The notes under the pieces were generated by a model that saw nothing but the letters and a program-made list of their open reading frames with translations, did not search any database and was not told where the DNA came from. A stretch of 64,000 nucleotides of DNA from Metallyticus violacea (Eukaryota; Arthropoda; Insecta; Mantodea; Metallyticidae), in the NCBI GenBank assembly GCA_030762175.1, contig CM060831.1:67500001-67564000 (forward strand), in the 5' to 3' direction. The stretch's first letter is position 1, and every line of letters starts with the position of its first letter. Of this stretch, positions 1 through 10,269 are shown piece by piece. The position numbers were made by a program, and so were the translations under genes.

Positions 1-230
1 AAAAATTACCAACGTGTGCGTCTGAAAGTATTCTCAAAGCTTTTCGATCATCCTTTCTCACAATGACAGCAGCATTGGGTCTACCTTGCTTTGAAATTGA
101 TTACTTGCTCTATTTAAACATTTTAAACCACCTTTTAGCGGTGCTATAGGAGATAACAAACTATCCATAGGCCTCAACAGAAGGTTTGTTGAGACAAAAG
201 CGGAAATTTCAGAGCATATTGTTCGTCACA
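1..230 (-). pseudogene. mariner-type transposase, N-terminal relic, cut by window edge
   Basis: Read on the minus strand with frameshifts, this gives pieces typical of the N-terminal helix-turn-helix half of a mariner transposase: FRFCLNKPSVEAYG, then KRWFKMFK, then GRPNAAVIVRKDDRKAL. In mariner proteins this order is 'FCFKLGKSATEAY...WFKRFK...GRP', the DNA-binding part that recognises the inverted repeats. Two stops fall inside and the catalytic half would lie left of base 1, so only about 75 codons are visible. Position 168-220 closely resembles 39950-40010, the start of another mariner on the same strand. The assignment rests on these short motifs; the copy is clearly dead. Confidence 0.55.
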
Positions 231-341
231 TGTCACAGGCGGAACTGAACATGTCTCAACTTGCACCCCTCTCACAGGAGGGGACCGGAAGCGTAACAAT
301 GGAACTAATATCACGTGTATATTACGCTTTTAAGTTAAGAA

Positions 342-445
342 AATGTTGTAAAGTTAAATTTTGCCGCGAGAAATTAAGTCTGTGAAAATTTATATGATTA
401 TTCTTTATTGAAAGCTCTCGTGAACGACTTTGTCTCCGAATAAAT
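342..445. repeat. dispersed repeat, second copy at 48348-48440
   Basis: About 65-90 bases here match 48348-48440 in the same orientation. The strongest shared block is around the word CGCGAGAAAT, followed by TGTGAAAA/TGTAAAAA and TTCTTTATT. Both copies lie beside mariner relics, but in different orientation relative to the transposase, so this is not simply the same terminal repeat. The family is not identified. Confidence 0.4.
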
Positions 446-449
446 ACAT

Positions 450-2507
450 ATTGAAAATACCTGTTCTAAGAAAGTAAGGTTTTCACAGTTTTAAAGCTCA
501 AGAGGGACGGTTTGGCATTTTTAGGTTGTATGTTGGGCTGTGGCTAAAATGTCTACGAAAACCCAAGCCGGCTTAGCGAGCGGGGTATTGCTTGAAATCC
601 AATTATCTCATTAGGAGCAAGGTTCGGCGAACGAACTCAAGCGGTTACAGGCAACACTAGGTGTAAAAATGGATTAGTTCTCGGTGTCCAATTGTTCATG
701 TAGAAATGTGCATGTGCCTGAAAGGATTTTGTAGGGAGATTGCAATATCAAGATGTAGGCTTTTAATTGGGTGGAAAAAATCTGACACTTTATCAATGTT
801 TTCGTGCACTTCCTTCCTTAGCAAAATCTTTTTAAGTTTGATCATGGTCGTGATCGAAAGGAATTTTTGTTCAGGAAGTAAGGCAACTGTTTCCGTTTTA
901 ACTTATATAATAATAAGTTTCAAAAGGTTGTGACCAAAATATAATTGAGAGATGAGAGTATTGTAAAACAACAAGACCAGTCATTTAGCTATTACCCACA
1001 GATTTATCATTTATGGGAGGTTTAGAAGCAAAAATGTAGAAAGTGGCGTTTGACAAATTGTGTCCCATTAAAACCTTTTAATATGTCTGAATTAAAATGA
1101 AACAATAGTTTCACATATCTATCAGAAATGCTGTGTTTATTATTATAAACAAGTGCTAATATAGGTATAAAACTGGTTTAATTTAGACATATACCCATTT
1201 GAAACTAAACATACATGAGAGTACTGCACTTAAAAAGGCTGTGGTTTTCACTGGTTTAGAGAGGATACTTGACACTTTATGTTATACAAAATGATTCCTA
1301 GAAAACTTACTGATTATCATGTCAGAGATATTTTATTGGAATTACTGTTTTCATAGGTTTTTGAGTTTTGTGCCGATCTTACAAATGTCCTGCTTTCCGC
1401 AATCGATATTGGCTTCCTTCTTCCTCTCCTTTCCTACTGCACCGTCTGATTCTCAACGTATTTGACTATTGGTTGCAACGGTTGTATTTTAATAAAATTA
1501 ACAGCTGCCGTTTGTGCAACGATCACCAGCATTCTTTCCATTCTCTTCTCAAGATACGCAGCAAGGAAGCCCCAGGAATTGGTGCATTTTCGACCTTATA
1601 ATTAGAAATTATTGCTGGAGCCTTCACCTTGTCTATCCAGTGATCCAGGTATTATGTATACATGTATGTTTATTTAACTATTAGTTTGGCTTAAGGTGCA
1701 ATTTATAATGCTTTGTTAATAAATGTGCATTACTAGGTCAAATCGTTACGTCATGGATTTTGGCAAGATTTAAAATGAAAGGTTTTATTTAATTTTGATA
1801 TTTGTAATTTTCTTGCTTAGCAGTTAATGAACATGCCTAATCTTTCAAGAGCTTTTGTGATTTAGAGTATACCTTTGTGTGCTTTCATCATGCTGTAAAT
1901 ATTGAGTGCACTGTTGCTGCTGTTCTATTTCTTTCTTTCCCTCCCCCTTATTGCAAACTTAATTAATATGCTCCTTTCAGTCATGTTATGCACACAATTT
2001 TGTTATTTAGCAAACAGAAGTTAGTAATTGTTGAACTTTGTTCATTTTTTTTTTTCTTTTCCCCTAATGATGAATCGCCTTTCCTTGACCACATCATGTG
2101 GGTTTTCTCCAGCACCTTCCTAAAGCAAGAAATTGTTGAAATCAACAGGAGGATGTCACTCTCAGATTGAGACACGATGCAATTTATTTTGTGAATTACT
2201 GGCTGAAAAATAAAACTTAGAATCGTAGAAATTTAGATTGTTGTACTGCTATTGTTGATTTAAGCATTTTCAGCGACGTTTTGAACGATTTGTTGTGTTG
2301 CAATCTATGTAATGAACAAATAAACGTAGAAGACACTTCAAATAAGAAATGAACTTGCAAATAGAATTATAATCATTAGTATTACTGGAATGAAAACTTT
2401 GAAATGGAAAGCCAATATTGTTGTTGATGAAGTTTTAATAAAACAACCGCTAAAATCATTGAACCTGAAACTGGGGCTTCAACATGAGCTTTAGGTAATC
2501 ATAAATG

Positions 2508-2510
<3 letters not shown>
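450..2510. other. AT-rich DNA without recognisable gene
   Basis: Only short open frames with no family resemblance. Around 1370-1600 there is a slightly pyrimidine-rich, less AT-rich stretch with an AATAAA, but no coding signal I can support. No tRNA, SINE or TIR was recognised. Confidence 0.5.

Positions 2511-2511
<1 letters not shown>

Positions 2512-2549
<38 letters not shown>
2512..2549. repeat. (AT)n microsatellite
   Basis: Nineteen uninterrupted AT units, followed by a purine-rich stretch. It is a normal simple repeat, liable to length change. Confidence 0.95.
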
Positions 2550-2553
<4 letters not shown>

Positions 2554-3055
2554 AATGCTTCCAAAGGAGCAAGAGGCACAGTAAAAAAAAGGATCTTGAC
2601 TGTACTGCGAGTGTTATAACGTCTGTTTTAGGACATGTGCCTGAGTGTTTACCATTTTAACTTTACACTAGATATTATTCAAATTGACACTTTTATCACT
2701 TGTGTACCGTTATCTTTAAAACTACTTAAGCTGTCTTACATTTTTCTTAGCTTTTTTATTAATAACTTGCATATACTGAAGAACTAAAGTCAGATTTTGC
2801 TTACATTTCCAGTTAAGGATTTGAATATAAAAATATCTGTAAAAATGAATTACTTAATTTTTTTTAAATGCCATGCATATAAATTAACTAATTCTGATTT
2901 AGTATACTGAATTAATATGAAATATGCAGTATATAAATCGAAGCTTTATCTTTAATTTTTTAACAGCAAAAACTACGCATAACTTATTAAGCATTTGTTA
3001 AAATTCCTCATAAAACAAAATGCGTACTAAATGTTTTAATTAAAGGTTTGCATGT

Positions 3056-3240
3056 ATGTAGTCCCTCAGGGGCTCACCTTGGTGAGTACGGAGAGTGGCG
3101 ACCCAGAGGTATTCGAGCTACCCAGTGTTCAGGGGCATAACTGGAACAACCGGCTTTCTGGGGATATAAATAAAGAAGTCTGGCCCTCCAGTTTGGGGGT
3201 TCCAGCAGAGGCCAACAACCTCATCTTGTAATAAAAAAAA
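3056..3240 (+). repeat. GC-richer block, possible LINE 5' region
   Basis: This 180-base block is conspicuously less AT-rich than its surroundings, contains several G/C-rich words (CCCTCAGGGGCTCACC, TTTGGGGGTTCC) and ends in an A-rich run. It sits about 90 bases upstream of a same-strand LINE C-terminal relic (3325-3775). I infer that it could be the 5' leader of the same element joined to its 3' end by internal deletion; no coding is visible in it. Confidence 0.35.
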
Positions 3241-3324
3241 TCTGTTACGAAATTACTGAAATAGAGACTCATTAATAGAGGGACAAAATGTAAGATTTTA
3301 AAGCACTAATAAGACATACGTAAC

Positions 3325-3775
3325 ATATGCTGCAGAAACATCGACCCTAAACAACACAGATGAGGAAATACTACGAAGATTTGAAAGGAAAATATTGAGA
3401 AGAGTTTATGGACCGGTAAAGGATCAAGGACAATGGAATCATTAATGACAAGAATTAATAGCCAAAGAAGATGCTGTGAGGTTCATAAAAGCACAAAGAA
3501 TAAGAGGGCTAGGATATGTAGAGAGAATGACTGAAGATAGAATTCCAAAAAGAATGTTAAAAGGAAGATTGTATTCTAGAGGGGGGGATGGGGAAGGCTA
3601 AAAACAAGATGTTAGATGATGTAACAGAAAATCTGAGGAAGATGGAAATTAGAGAACGGAAAAGTAAAGTGCAAGAGAGACAATTGTGGAGGAATATTGT
3701 GCAGGGGCTCAACGCTCACGTAGAGCTATAGAGCCAGAAAAGAAGAAGAAGAAAATGGCATATTTCTTACTCAAC
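3325..3775 (+). pseudogene. non-LTR retrotransposon ORF2, C-terminal relic
   Basis: Translates, with a few stops, to the tail of a LINE endonuclease/reverse-transcriptase protein. It begins YAAETSTLNNTDEEILRRFE, continues RKILRRVYGPV, then EDAVRFIKAQRIRGLGYVER, MTEDRIPKRMLKGRLY, and ends near LDDVTENLRKMEIRERK and RQLWRNIV. Insect LINEs of the type with 'FERKILRRIYGP ... RWLGHVERM' end this way. The polymerase and endonuclease domains are missing (5' truncation or internal deletion). A GAA-rich tail follows the last codons (about 3737-3755), as expected for the 3' end of a retroposed copy. Dead copy. Confidence 0.75.
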
Positions 3776-3789
3776 CGATAATATATAAT

Positions 3790-5428
3790 ATAAATTTCCT
3801 AGCTATCACTCTGTTTTTTGATATAATATATTCCTGATATATCAGAAATCTATATTGAAACTGCATAAATGTACACATTTTTTAAATTTAAGATCCTCTT
3901 TTATCGAAATGAAGAGTAACAAGATATCAGAGTAAGATATATAGTATTTACATTGCATGTACAGTCATCTTATTTGAGCGCGGTTGCGTACTAAGAGAAC
4001 CCAGTTGTCAAGGCCGTATAATGCATATACAGATAGCAGCTTGTAGTTAGTGAGGGTTTGTCAGGGAATGGTTTTGCGTTCCTGAGCTACTTGGTGCTTT
4101 CAATGTCTGTACATTGTATACTAATTGTTCTTCGTTATTTACGCTACTATATACATATAGTTTTAGAAGAACGGGTTTTTATGTACAATATATATATGAA
4201 ATGGCAATTGTGTTTTTCATAGAGAAAGTGCTGGTCAACTTGTTAAAAAATCTCTTAATGACAAACCTATTCCGAACTGCCGTGTTCTTACAGAAAAATG
4301 GAATTGCCTACGCAGCTACCGGCAATGTATTGCCACTGAGGGGCATCGTTTTCTACGTCAGTTATAACACAGGTTTATGCTTATTATTAACATCATCAGT
4401 TTAGAATACATTATTTTCTGATTTCTGTAAACATAGAAATACGCCTTGTCCATTAATTAATAAGTATATTTTATTGAAAGCTTCGATTCTATATTTTGGT
4501 CCTTAAATTCCTGGGTACTTAACGCCTGTTTTAGGAAACCACTGCATAATCCTCTCCACTATAATTTACATCTTTAAAAGTTACAGTTCAGTAGACAACT
4601 AAATTATTCAATTGAGAAAACGATTATCTGGAATTAAAAAAAACAAAAGACGACTTCATCTTTGTTAATACCACAATTTGAGAATAAACGTCAAGTTGAA
4701 GTCCATTGCCAATTCGTATCACAACTTCACTATTAAAAACGACATAAAACGGTTGAGTTCAATTTTACAATATGCTTGATATGTGGCTTCTGTTTATATC
4801 ATCCAGCTGCAGAGAATGCAAAATGATGCCGACAGGAAGTTTCACTACCGATTGGGTTTAAAAAGAATTATGGAAATGGTGCTGTTGCAGCTCGGAAAGA
4901 TGAATTTGTAACAGTTGCATTAAAAGAGTTACAGCTTCCTGCGTTTATCAAGCACTTTATGGAGTGGGTGGAGACCACACAAGGACAACGCACATGTTTG
5001 CAAAACGAAGTGCGCAATAATGACGAACGGTTTTACGAGGTCAGTAAACATAATCTTGTATTTCATGAGCTAAGCGATGGTGCAAGTCTTTCGTTGCCAT
5101 GAAATATAGTCAGAGCTTATAACAAGAACCTGTAGAAGGAAGTGGCTTATCGATTAGCTGTCCTGTATAATGATTATACACGCCTCTTATGGGGGTTATA
5201 TTAATAAAATATAAATGTGCACTTTCGTGATGGTACTGTTATAATCGAACCTATATTTTAAGAGCTCCCTTAAGACGGCTATAATTAATACGGTTTATTT
5301 TAAAGGTTGTAAACTAAACTCATTGGAAGTAAAGTTTAAAAAAATGTGTTTTAGCTATGTACTTTTTTTTAACTTGGGCGAATTTCGATATGGTATCATG
5401 CCCAAACATATAATTCTTTTTCATCTCA

Positions 5429-5430
<2 letters not shown>
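3790..5430. other. AT-rich DNA without recognisable gene
   Basis: A 96-codon open frame at 4114-4404 on the plus strand resembles nothing I know and has the composition of its surroundings. The 4800-5110 part is less AT-rich, but neither strand gives a recognisable protein. Confidence 0.4.

Positions 5431-5434
<4 letters not shown>

Positions 5435-5470
<36 letters not shown>
5435..5470. repeat. (CA)n microsatellite
   Basis: Eighteen CA units preceded by TCTCTCT. It lies just left of the end of the 5.5-kb transposon. Confidence 0.95.
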
Positions 5471-5479
5471 CTCTCAAAA

Positions 5480-6340
5480 CTTGTACCGCAAATATTTCTG
5501 AATTTTTCTGTTTTTTTATTTTTTCTTTTCAAATGGAACAATACCTATTGGCACCAAGAGAATAAAACAGAGGAAATTAGAATGCCAATGGTGTTTTTAC
5601 ACGAATCTAGTGCAAGTAGTTTACGTAATATAAATATAGCTGTCCGCTAGGATGTTCGTATGTTTGTTTACATTTTGTTTCCTTTACACTGATTTTATTG
5701 TAACTTTCTTGCCTGTACTATGTGATAAGTTTTGAAGCAGAACGCGAGGAAAATGGTATTTACTAATGCTGAAAAAGTCTACATGGAGAATGTAGTAAGA
5801 ATATTGTTTTTTCTTTTAACGTGTACGCTGAAAGATATCCCAACATACGCATTGTTTCAAAATCTTTGGATTGGACGAAAGGGAGCTGTGCGTTGGCCTA
5901 CCCGTTCAACAGATTTAACATTTCTATGTGAGGAAAGCCTACAAGGACATACTGACACACCAGAAGATATGAAACGACGTATTACAGATGACTATTCATG
6001 AATGCAACCTGTAAAGGCCAGTTTTCGTGTTTCTTAAGAGAGTGCTGAATAAGGCACAGTAAAAACAAAGAAGTACAAAATGTAGCTTGTGTTTTCGTGG
6101 AAATTCAAAAAGGAGAGATAAAAAAAAAACAAAAAAAAAAACGCATACATTATATAAAAGTAAACACACGAACATGGTAACCTAATAACTAAACAGTTAA
6201 ATGGAATAGAGAACTGTAGACATTTAAAATGTTCATATTATGATACTTTGTAAATTACTTGCATTAGTTTTGCACGACATTCTAATTTCCTCTAATTTTA
6301 TTTCTTGATATCAATAGGCAATTTGAAAAAATGTAACTTT
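5480..6340 (+). mobile_element. internally deleted DUF4817-type DNA transposon, copy 1
   Basis: Subterminal inverted repeats flank the element: left about 5525-5645 (CCTATTGG...AGAGGAAATTAGAATGCC...GCAAGTAGTTTACG) reads the same way as the complement of right about 6225-6330. The left arm also matches the right arm of the element at 16900-17954, so both belong to one family. Between the arms is a short transposase frame (5732-6001). Outer ends are eroded, so the limits are approximate. The copy is non-autonomous. Confidence 0.6.
5732..6001 (+). pseudogene. transposase with N- and C-terminal ends fused by deletion
   Basis: A single 89-codon frame joins two distant parts of a DDE transposase. 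Residues about 8-20 (MVFTNAEKVYM) match the start of the helix-turn-helix (DUF4817-type) domain of insect transposases. Residues about 50-89 (GAVRWPTRSTDL, then HTDTPEDMKRRITDD) match the C-terminal block that normally reads 'WPPRSPDLTP..FFLWG..K..VY..TP.T.EDM..RI'. The whole catalytic core between them is gone, so no activity is expected. The frame is still open, which suggests that the deletion is in frame or fortuitous. A similar N-terminal start occurs at 17480 in the sister copy. Confidence 0.65.
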
Positions 6341-6443
6341 ATACAAGAAATATACGATCTAATAATTCTAACATTGGATTGCAGCTATGAGCATTTCCCT
6401 AAACTTCAATTCTATTCCGGAAATATTTGTGGTGCAAGTTTTA

Positions 6444-6705
6444 TTGTTGATTTCGTTTATTTACGGATGCTCTTTAACACCTCGGGTCATCAGCGTCCCA
6501 TTCAATTCAGGGCGTGAAACGGCCGATAAATTTTCTCAGCGGCCTCTTTTTGGTGCCGTAAATCTACGATACAGGACCCACGGCTTTACTTCCCTTTCGA
6601 AGGAAGCCATACTTAGGCTTAGCCGAAAAAACTCATCGATCCTGACCGGGATTGAACCCGCGATCTTGGGTTTACGAGGCAAGTATGGTTACCACCAGGA
6701 CTGAC
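6444..6705 (-). mobile_element. SINE1, tRNA-derived, full length with target-site duplication
   Basis: Minus-strand copy of the commonest SINE of the window. The tRNA-like head lies at the high-coordinate end: TAACC near 6690 belongs to box A and the complement of GATTGAACCCGCGATC (6650-6665) is box B. The body contains CCTAAGTATGGCTTCC and GAAGTAAAGCCGTGGGTCC (complement), and the tail is the signature ACCTGA/GG..GTTAAAGAGC..CC and AAATAAA. It is flanked by a 12-base direct repeat GTGCAAGTTTTA (6432-6443 and 6706-6717). This is typical of LINE-driven insertion. Confidence 0.9.
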
Positions 6706-6989
6706 GTGCAAGTTTTAGGTGCTTCTGTTCAAATTTCTGTCCATGACAACCGTTATTAATTAAGTGGACAAATAAAACACATTTGAAAAGTAAATTGCTA
6801 ATACATTATTATTAATGTTAATTTTAGTACTTTAAATATATAATTTTCACTTTAACTTTCTATAGCGTAAATTCAAACTTTAAATAATGCCACATTATAA
6901 TTTAATTTCTGTTACAAAAGTTCTGTAAGTAAACATTTACAGACTTCCTAGATTACGTATTGTTGAAATGAAATAAAAATCCTGTTGTG

Positions 6990-7830
6990 TGTCATTAAGG
7001 GCAAAGGTCTTCTACGAGAGGGGAGCTCATCTGAATCTTACGCGATGAGCTAATTTACGTAAGAGTAGCGTTTAGTTCCAGATCACAATTGTTCCACTTG
7101 TTTGCATCTGCAGTTCATTGCTTAGTTCTATTTCTTCGTAAAAGTTTATTGTTCGGTGAGCAATTGTCCTACATCTGGCTAATATGGCCCACAGTCTCCG
7201 TGCATGTTCCTTGAAGAGGTCAACTCATCTGCCTTGGTCTTCCTCGATGCCTCCCGCACAGTAGTTTTCTGTGTTCATCTGTCCTCTCGTAGTCTCGTGA
7301 CATGGCCTCCCCACTTCATTTTTCCTCGTGGCTTATTAGGCGGCATCGACTCTCTTAGTGATTGGTTTGAGATTGTCTCTGGATGATGTATCAAAATCTT
7401 CCTTTCCATGCGTCGTTGGCACATTTGGAAGAATTTCTTAAGTTTGGCAGTGTGCAGCAGCATTGGTATACACAGATCTCTAGTGTCTCGAATTTGAGCC
7501 TTCGGTTAATGATTTGTCTTGCAACATGAACTTTAGTGAACAGAATGCTTTCCATTCTAGGGCAAATCTCCTTATAATTTTCTACTCTATTTGGTTGTTA
7601 AAGGAAACTAAATGTCCTATTGATAAACGTTGACATGTTGTGGAACCATTCCACCGACGTTTATCATGTGTTTTGGTATTGCTACCAACGCAGATCACAC
7701 AGTTCTTGGAGATTTTGGCATATAATATATCGTCGGCGAATCTCAGGTTAGTACGTTTGTTCCTATTTAGGCATGCTCCATATTTCCTTCTCCAGTCCAC
7801 TTTTCGAAAAATATAGGGAAAAGTTTAGGG
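6990..7830 (-). pseudogene. non-LTR retrotransposon reverse transcriptase, C-terminal relic
   Basis: On the minus strand, about 7729-7752 encodes NLRFADDI, carrying the catalytic FADD box of reverse transcriptase. Further down come MERKILIHHPETISNQSLRE and KMKWGGHVTRLREDRW. These are the thumb and C-terminal motifs of insect LINE ORF2 ('MERKILgItlrDrI.N..iR' and 'KW.WAGHVaR..d.RW'). The last recognisable codons fall near 7200; up to about 7000 there is a plausible 3' untranslated part. Several stops and frameshifts split the frame. It is a different LINE lineage from that at 3325 or 8575. The missing 5' part is normal truncation. Confidence 0.7.
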
Positions 7831-7972
7831 AGTGAAATGAAGCAAATGGATAATATTACGAGCACTGATTGGAATAGCCAGTGAACAAATACTTAAACAT
7901 AAGCTAGTTACTTTGTTGATGAAGTGTCACCATTAATGAATGTTAAGTTTGAAACATCACAGGGCATATGCT

Positions 7973-7999
7973 CTTTTTTTTTTTTTTTTTTTTTTTTTT
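7973..7999. repeat. poly(T) run
   Basis: Uninterrupted T run of about 26 bases. It could be the A-tail of a retroposed minus-strand copy, but no element is recognisable on its right. Confidence 0.8.
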
Positions 8000-8574
8000 A
8001 GCTGAATTTAAACATGGGGTTATAATTCATAAGCAAAGCATTTCTGAACAGCTTTATAGTATGTTTCCTTGCTTAGCTGGGCAGAAATCTTTTAGCCGAA
8101 ACTTGTGCGTATTTCAGTTAAACCCTGTCTACGACGCGAAAAAAAAAACAATAAGCAGAAAGCGCCATTAGACATTGATATACCCTACAGAAATAAGAGA
8201 CTAATGCAGCTTGATAAGCAATACTAGAAGTTACCGCATGTCATTCAAGTAGTTTTCATAAGAGATTTTGACGCATGGATAAGGAATGAGCACTTCATCA
8301 GAGATATATTTAACATTAACGATAGGTGCTATAGCCATTCAAACTCATTTCCATAAACAATACACATCAACAGTAAAATTATAGACTATGAATTTCACTG
8401 CAAATGAAATACAACTGTCAAACTTGTAAAAATGTACCTTGCGATTATTAGGTGCATTTCTGTGAGGTTACTGCAAAGAAAGAAAAAGAGGGGAAAAAAT
8501 AAAACCCCAGTTCCTAATTATTGTATGTTGAAATATATATATAAATATATATACATATATAATATTTGCATTTA

Positions 8575-10265
8575 GAACATGAATGCAACTGAAAATCTCC
8601 TTCAAACTACAATATCAAATATAGAAATGTGGTTACAAAAAACTGGGTTAAGATTTTCAGAAAGTAAACGTAGGTGTATAATATTTTCAAAAACTAGACC
8701 GGTACCTATTAAACCTGAAATATATGTTAATGGAAAAAAATCGAAATATTAAATACTATCAATTTACTTAGGCTCATATTTGATCAAAGGTTAACATGGA
8801 TTCCCTATACAAAACAATTTAGATACGACTGCAAAAAACTGCTAAATATCCTAAAGATATTCGCAGTTGGGGAGCTGATTTCTCTGTCCTCAACATGAAC
8901 TATTAGAACACTGATCCTAACGAAGATTAAGCGAAATCTTTATCCTTAAAAAATGCTTGATACAACAGCACTACGAAACCCATCGCACAAGTCCTATAGA
9001 AAGCTTACAGATAGAAGCAGAAGAACCACCAATCCAAATAAAAATAAAACAATTATTACATACTTGCTTAGACCATTCCCACATTTTCCAATAAAATTCC
9101 AAACAATTTCTACATAAAAACAGACAATTTTCAAAGATCTTAAAAATTCTTCGCTAAAAACCATATTTAACTAAAATAATTAGGATTATCTCTTCCAATG
9201 TTAATAAGCAGGAACATTAATAATGAAATTCTGCCATGGAAACTTACAACCCAAAAAGTATAGAGTAAAAATCAAGTCTATAGAAGTATACCAAAAATTG
9301 TTTAAAGAATTAAATGTACAGAATGAAGGCTAGCTGGTTGTTTCTAGTTTCATCACGGAAATAGATATGCCGTTATATCTTCAGAACGTACAATGTTATA
9401 TCAATTACCAGATTTTTATACCGTTTTCTCCAGTGAACAATTTATAATAAAAAATCCTTGTAACAATGAAATATACCGGAAAATATATAATCTATTATTC
9501 TGATTTCAATGGTGCTTTAAACACTCTCCAAAATTTCACAAATAATCTATTAAAGAAACTCAAAATGTATAAAATAAAAATATTCTTGAAAGTAAGCAAG
9601 AAACTTTAATGTGAACATTTTTTCATCACGGAATACAGAGCGATGGAAAAAAAAAAAAAACATACAAAGTTGCAAAGGAAACAACAAGACAACCATCAAT
9701 TTACTTACCCTATCCCTATACCATATGAAGATGTTATATTACACTTTAAGAAAAAGTGATACTAATGGAAATTCTATTGATATGAAAATTACCAAAACAG
9801 CAAACTGCATGAAGTGAAACTCAACACATCATTCCCATGTATATATATAAAAATCTTAACCGATATCAACAGGTCTTACTCTCTAGATAAAGAGTTGGCC
9901 CAAAGACTATCTTTTTACCAGACAAGAACCTCTATTTTGTGAATATTGTAATAAAAAACTATAACACTCAAACATATTACAACTGCATGCGATAGATACT
10001 CTAGCTATAACATCAACCATCAAATTCCCCCAGATCTTCAGGCAGCATTATCCAAATTATTATTATTTACATTCTTAAAAGATTGTAAACATACTGTGTC
10101 AAACTTGCCATTCCATCTTTGTATATTTGAATTACTATTAACTTACGTTAAACCATTAATAATTAACCTTATTAATAATTAACATGATAAGTAAATATTT
10201 AACTTCTTGTCGGTATAAGACCTGTGTGTTAGCGACATTAAATAAAGTTATAAATAAAAAATGTA
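8575..10265 (+). pseudogene. I-like non-LTR retrotransposon, 3' half with RT thumb and RNase H relic
   Basis: Plus-strand reading with many frameshifts recovers ORF2 in the right order. First comes the end of the RT domain: TISNIEMWLQKTGLRFSESK, then RLIFDQRLTWIPY. An RNase H-like part follows: YYSDFNGALNTLQNF near 9500. Next is the post-RNase H region: LPYPY near 9710 and NRYQQVLLSR, RVGPKT near 9870. Last is a C-terminal block KTITLKHITTACDRYS and HQIPPDLQAALSK near 9950-10060. LINEs with an RNase H domain of this kind belong to the I group of clades; a related clade is possible. The copy ends in TAAATAAAGTTATAAATAAAAAA near 10240-10262. Heavily decayed and 5' truncated. Confidence 0.75.
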
Positions 10266-10269
10266 TTTA

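Noticed and set aside
5320..5565. Open frames on both strands at the (CA)n repeat
   Set aside because: The Val-Cys and Thr-His repeats are just the microsatellite in translation.
8520..8575. CRISPR-like or satellite array at the TATATA stretch
   Set aside because: Only irregular AT dinucleotide repeats, no unit-spacer structure; likewise nowhere else in the window.
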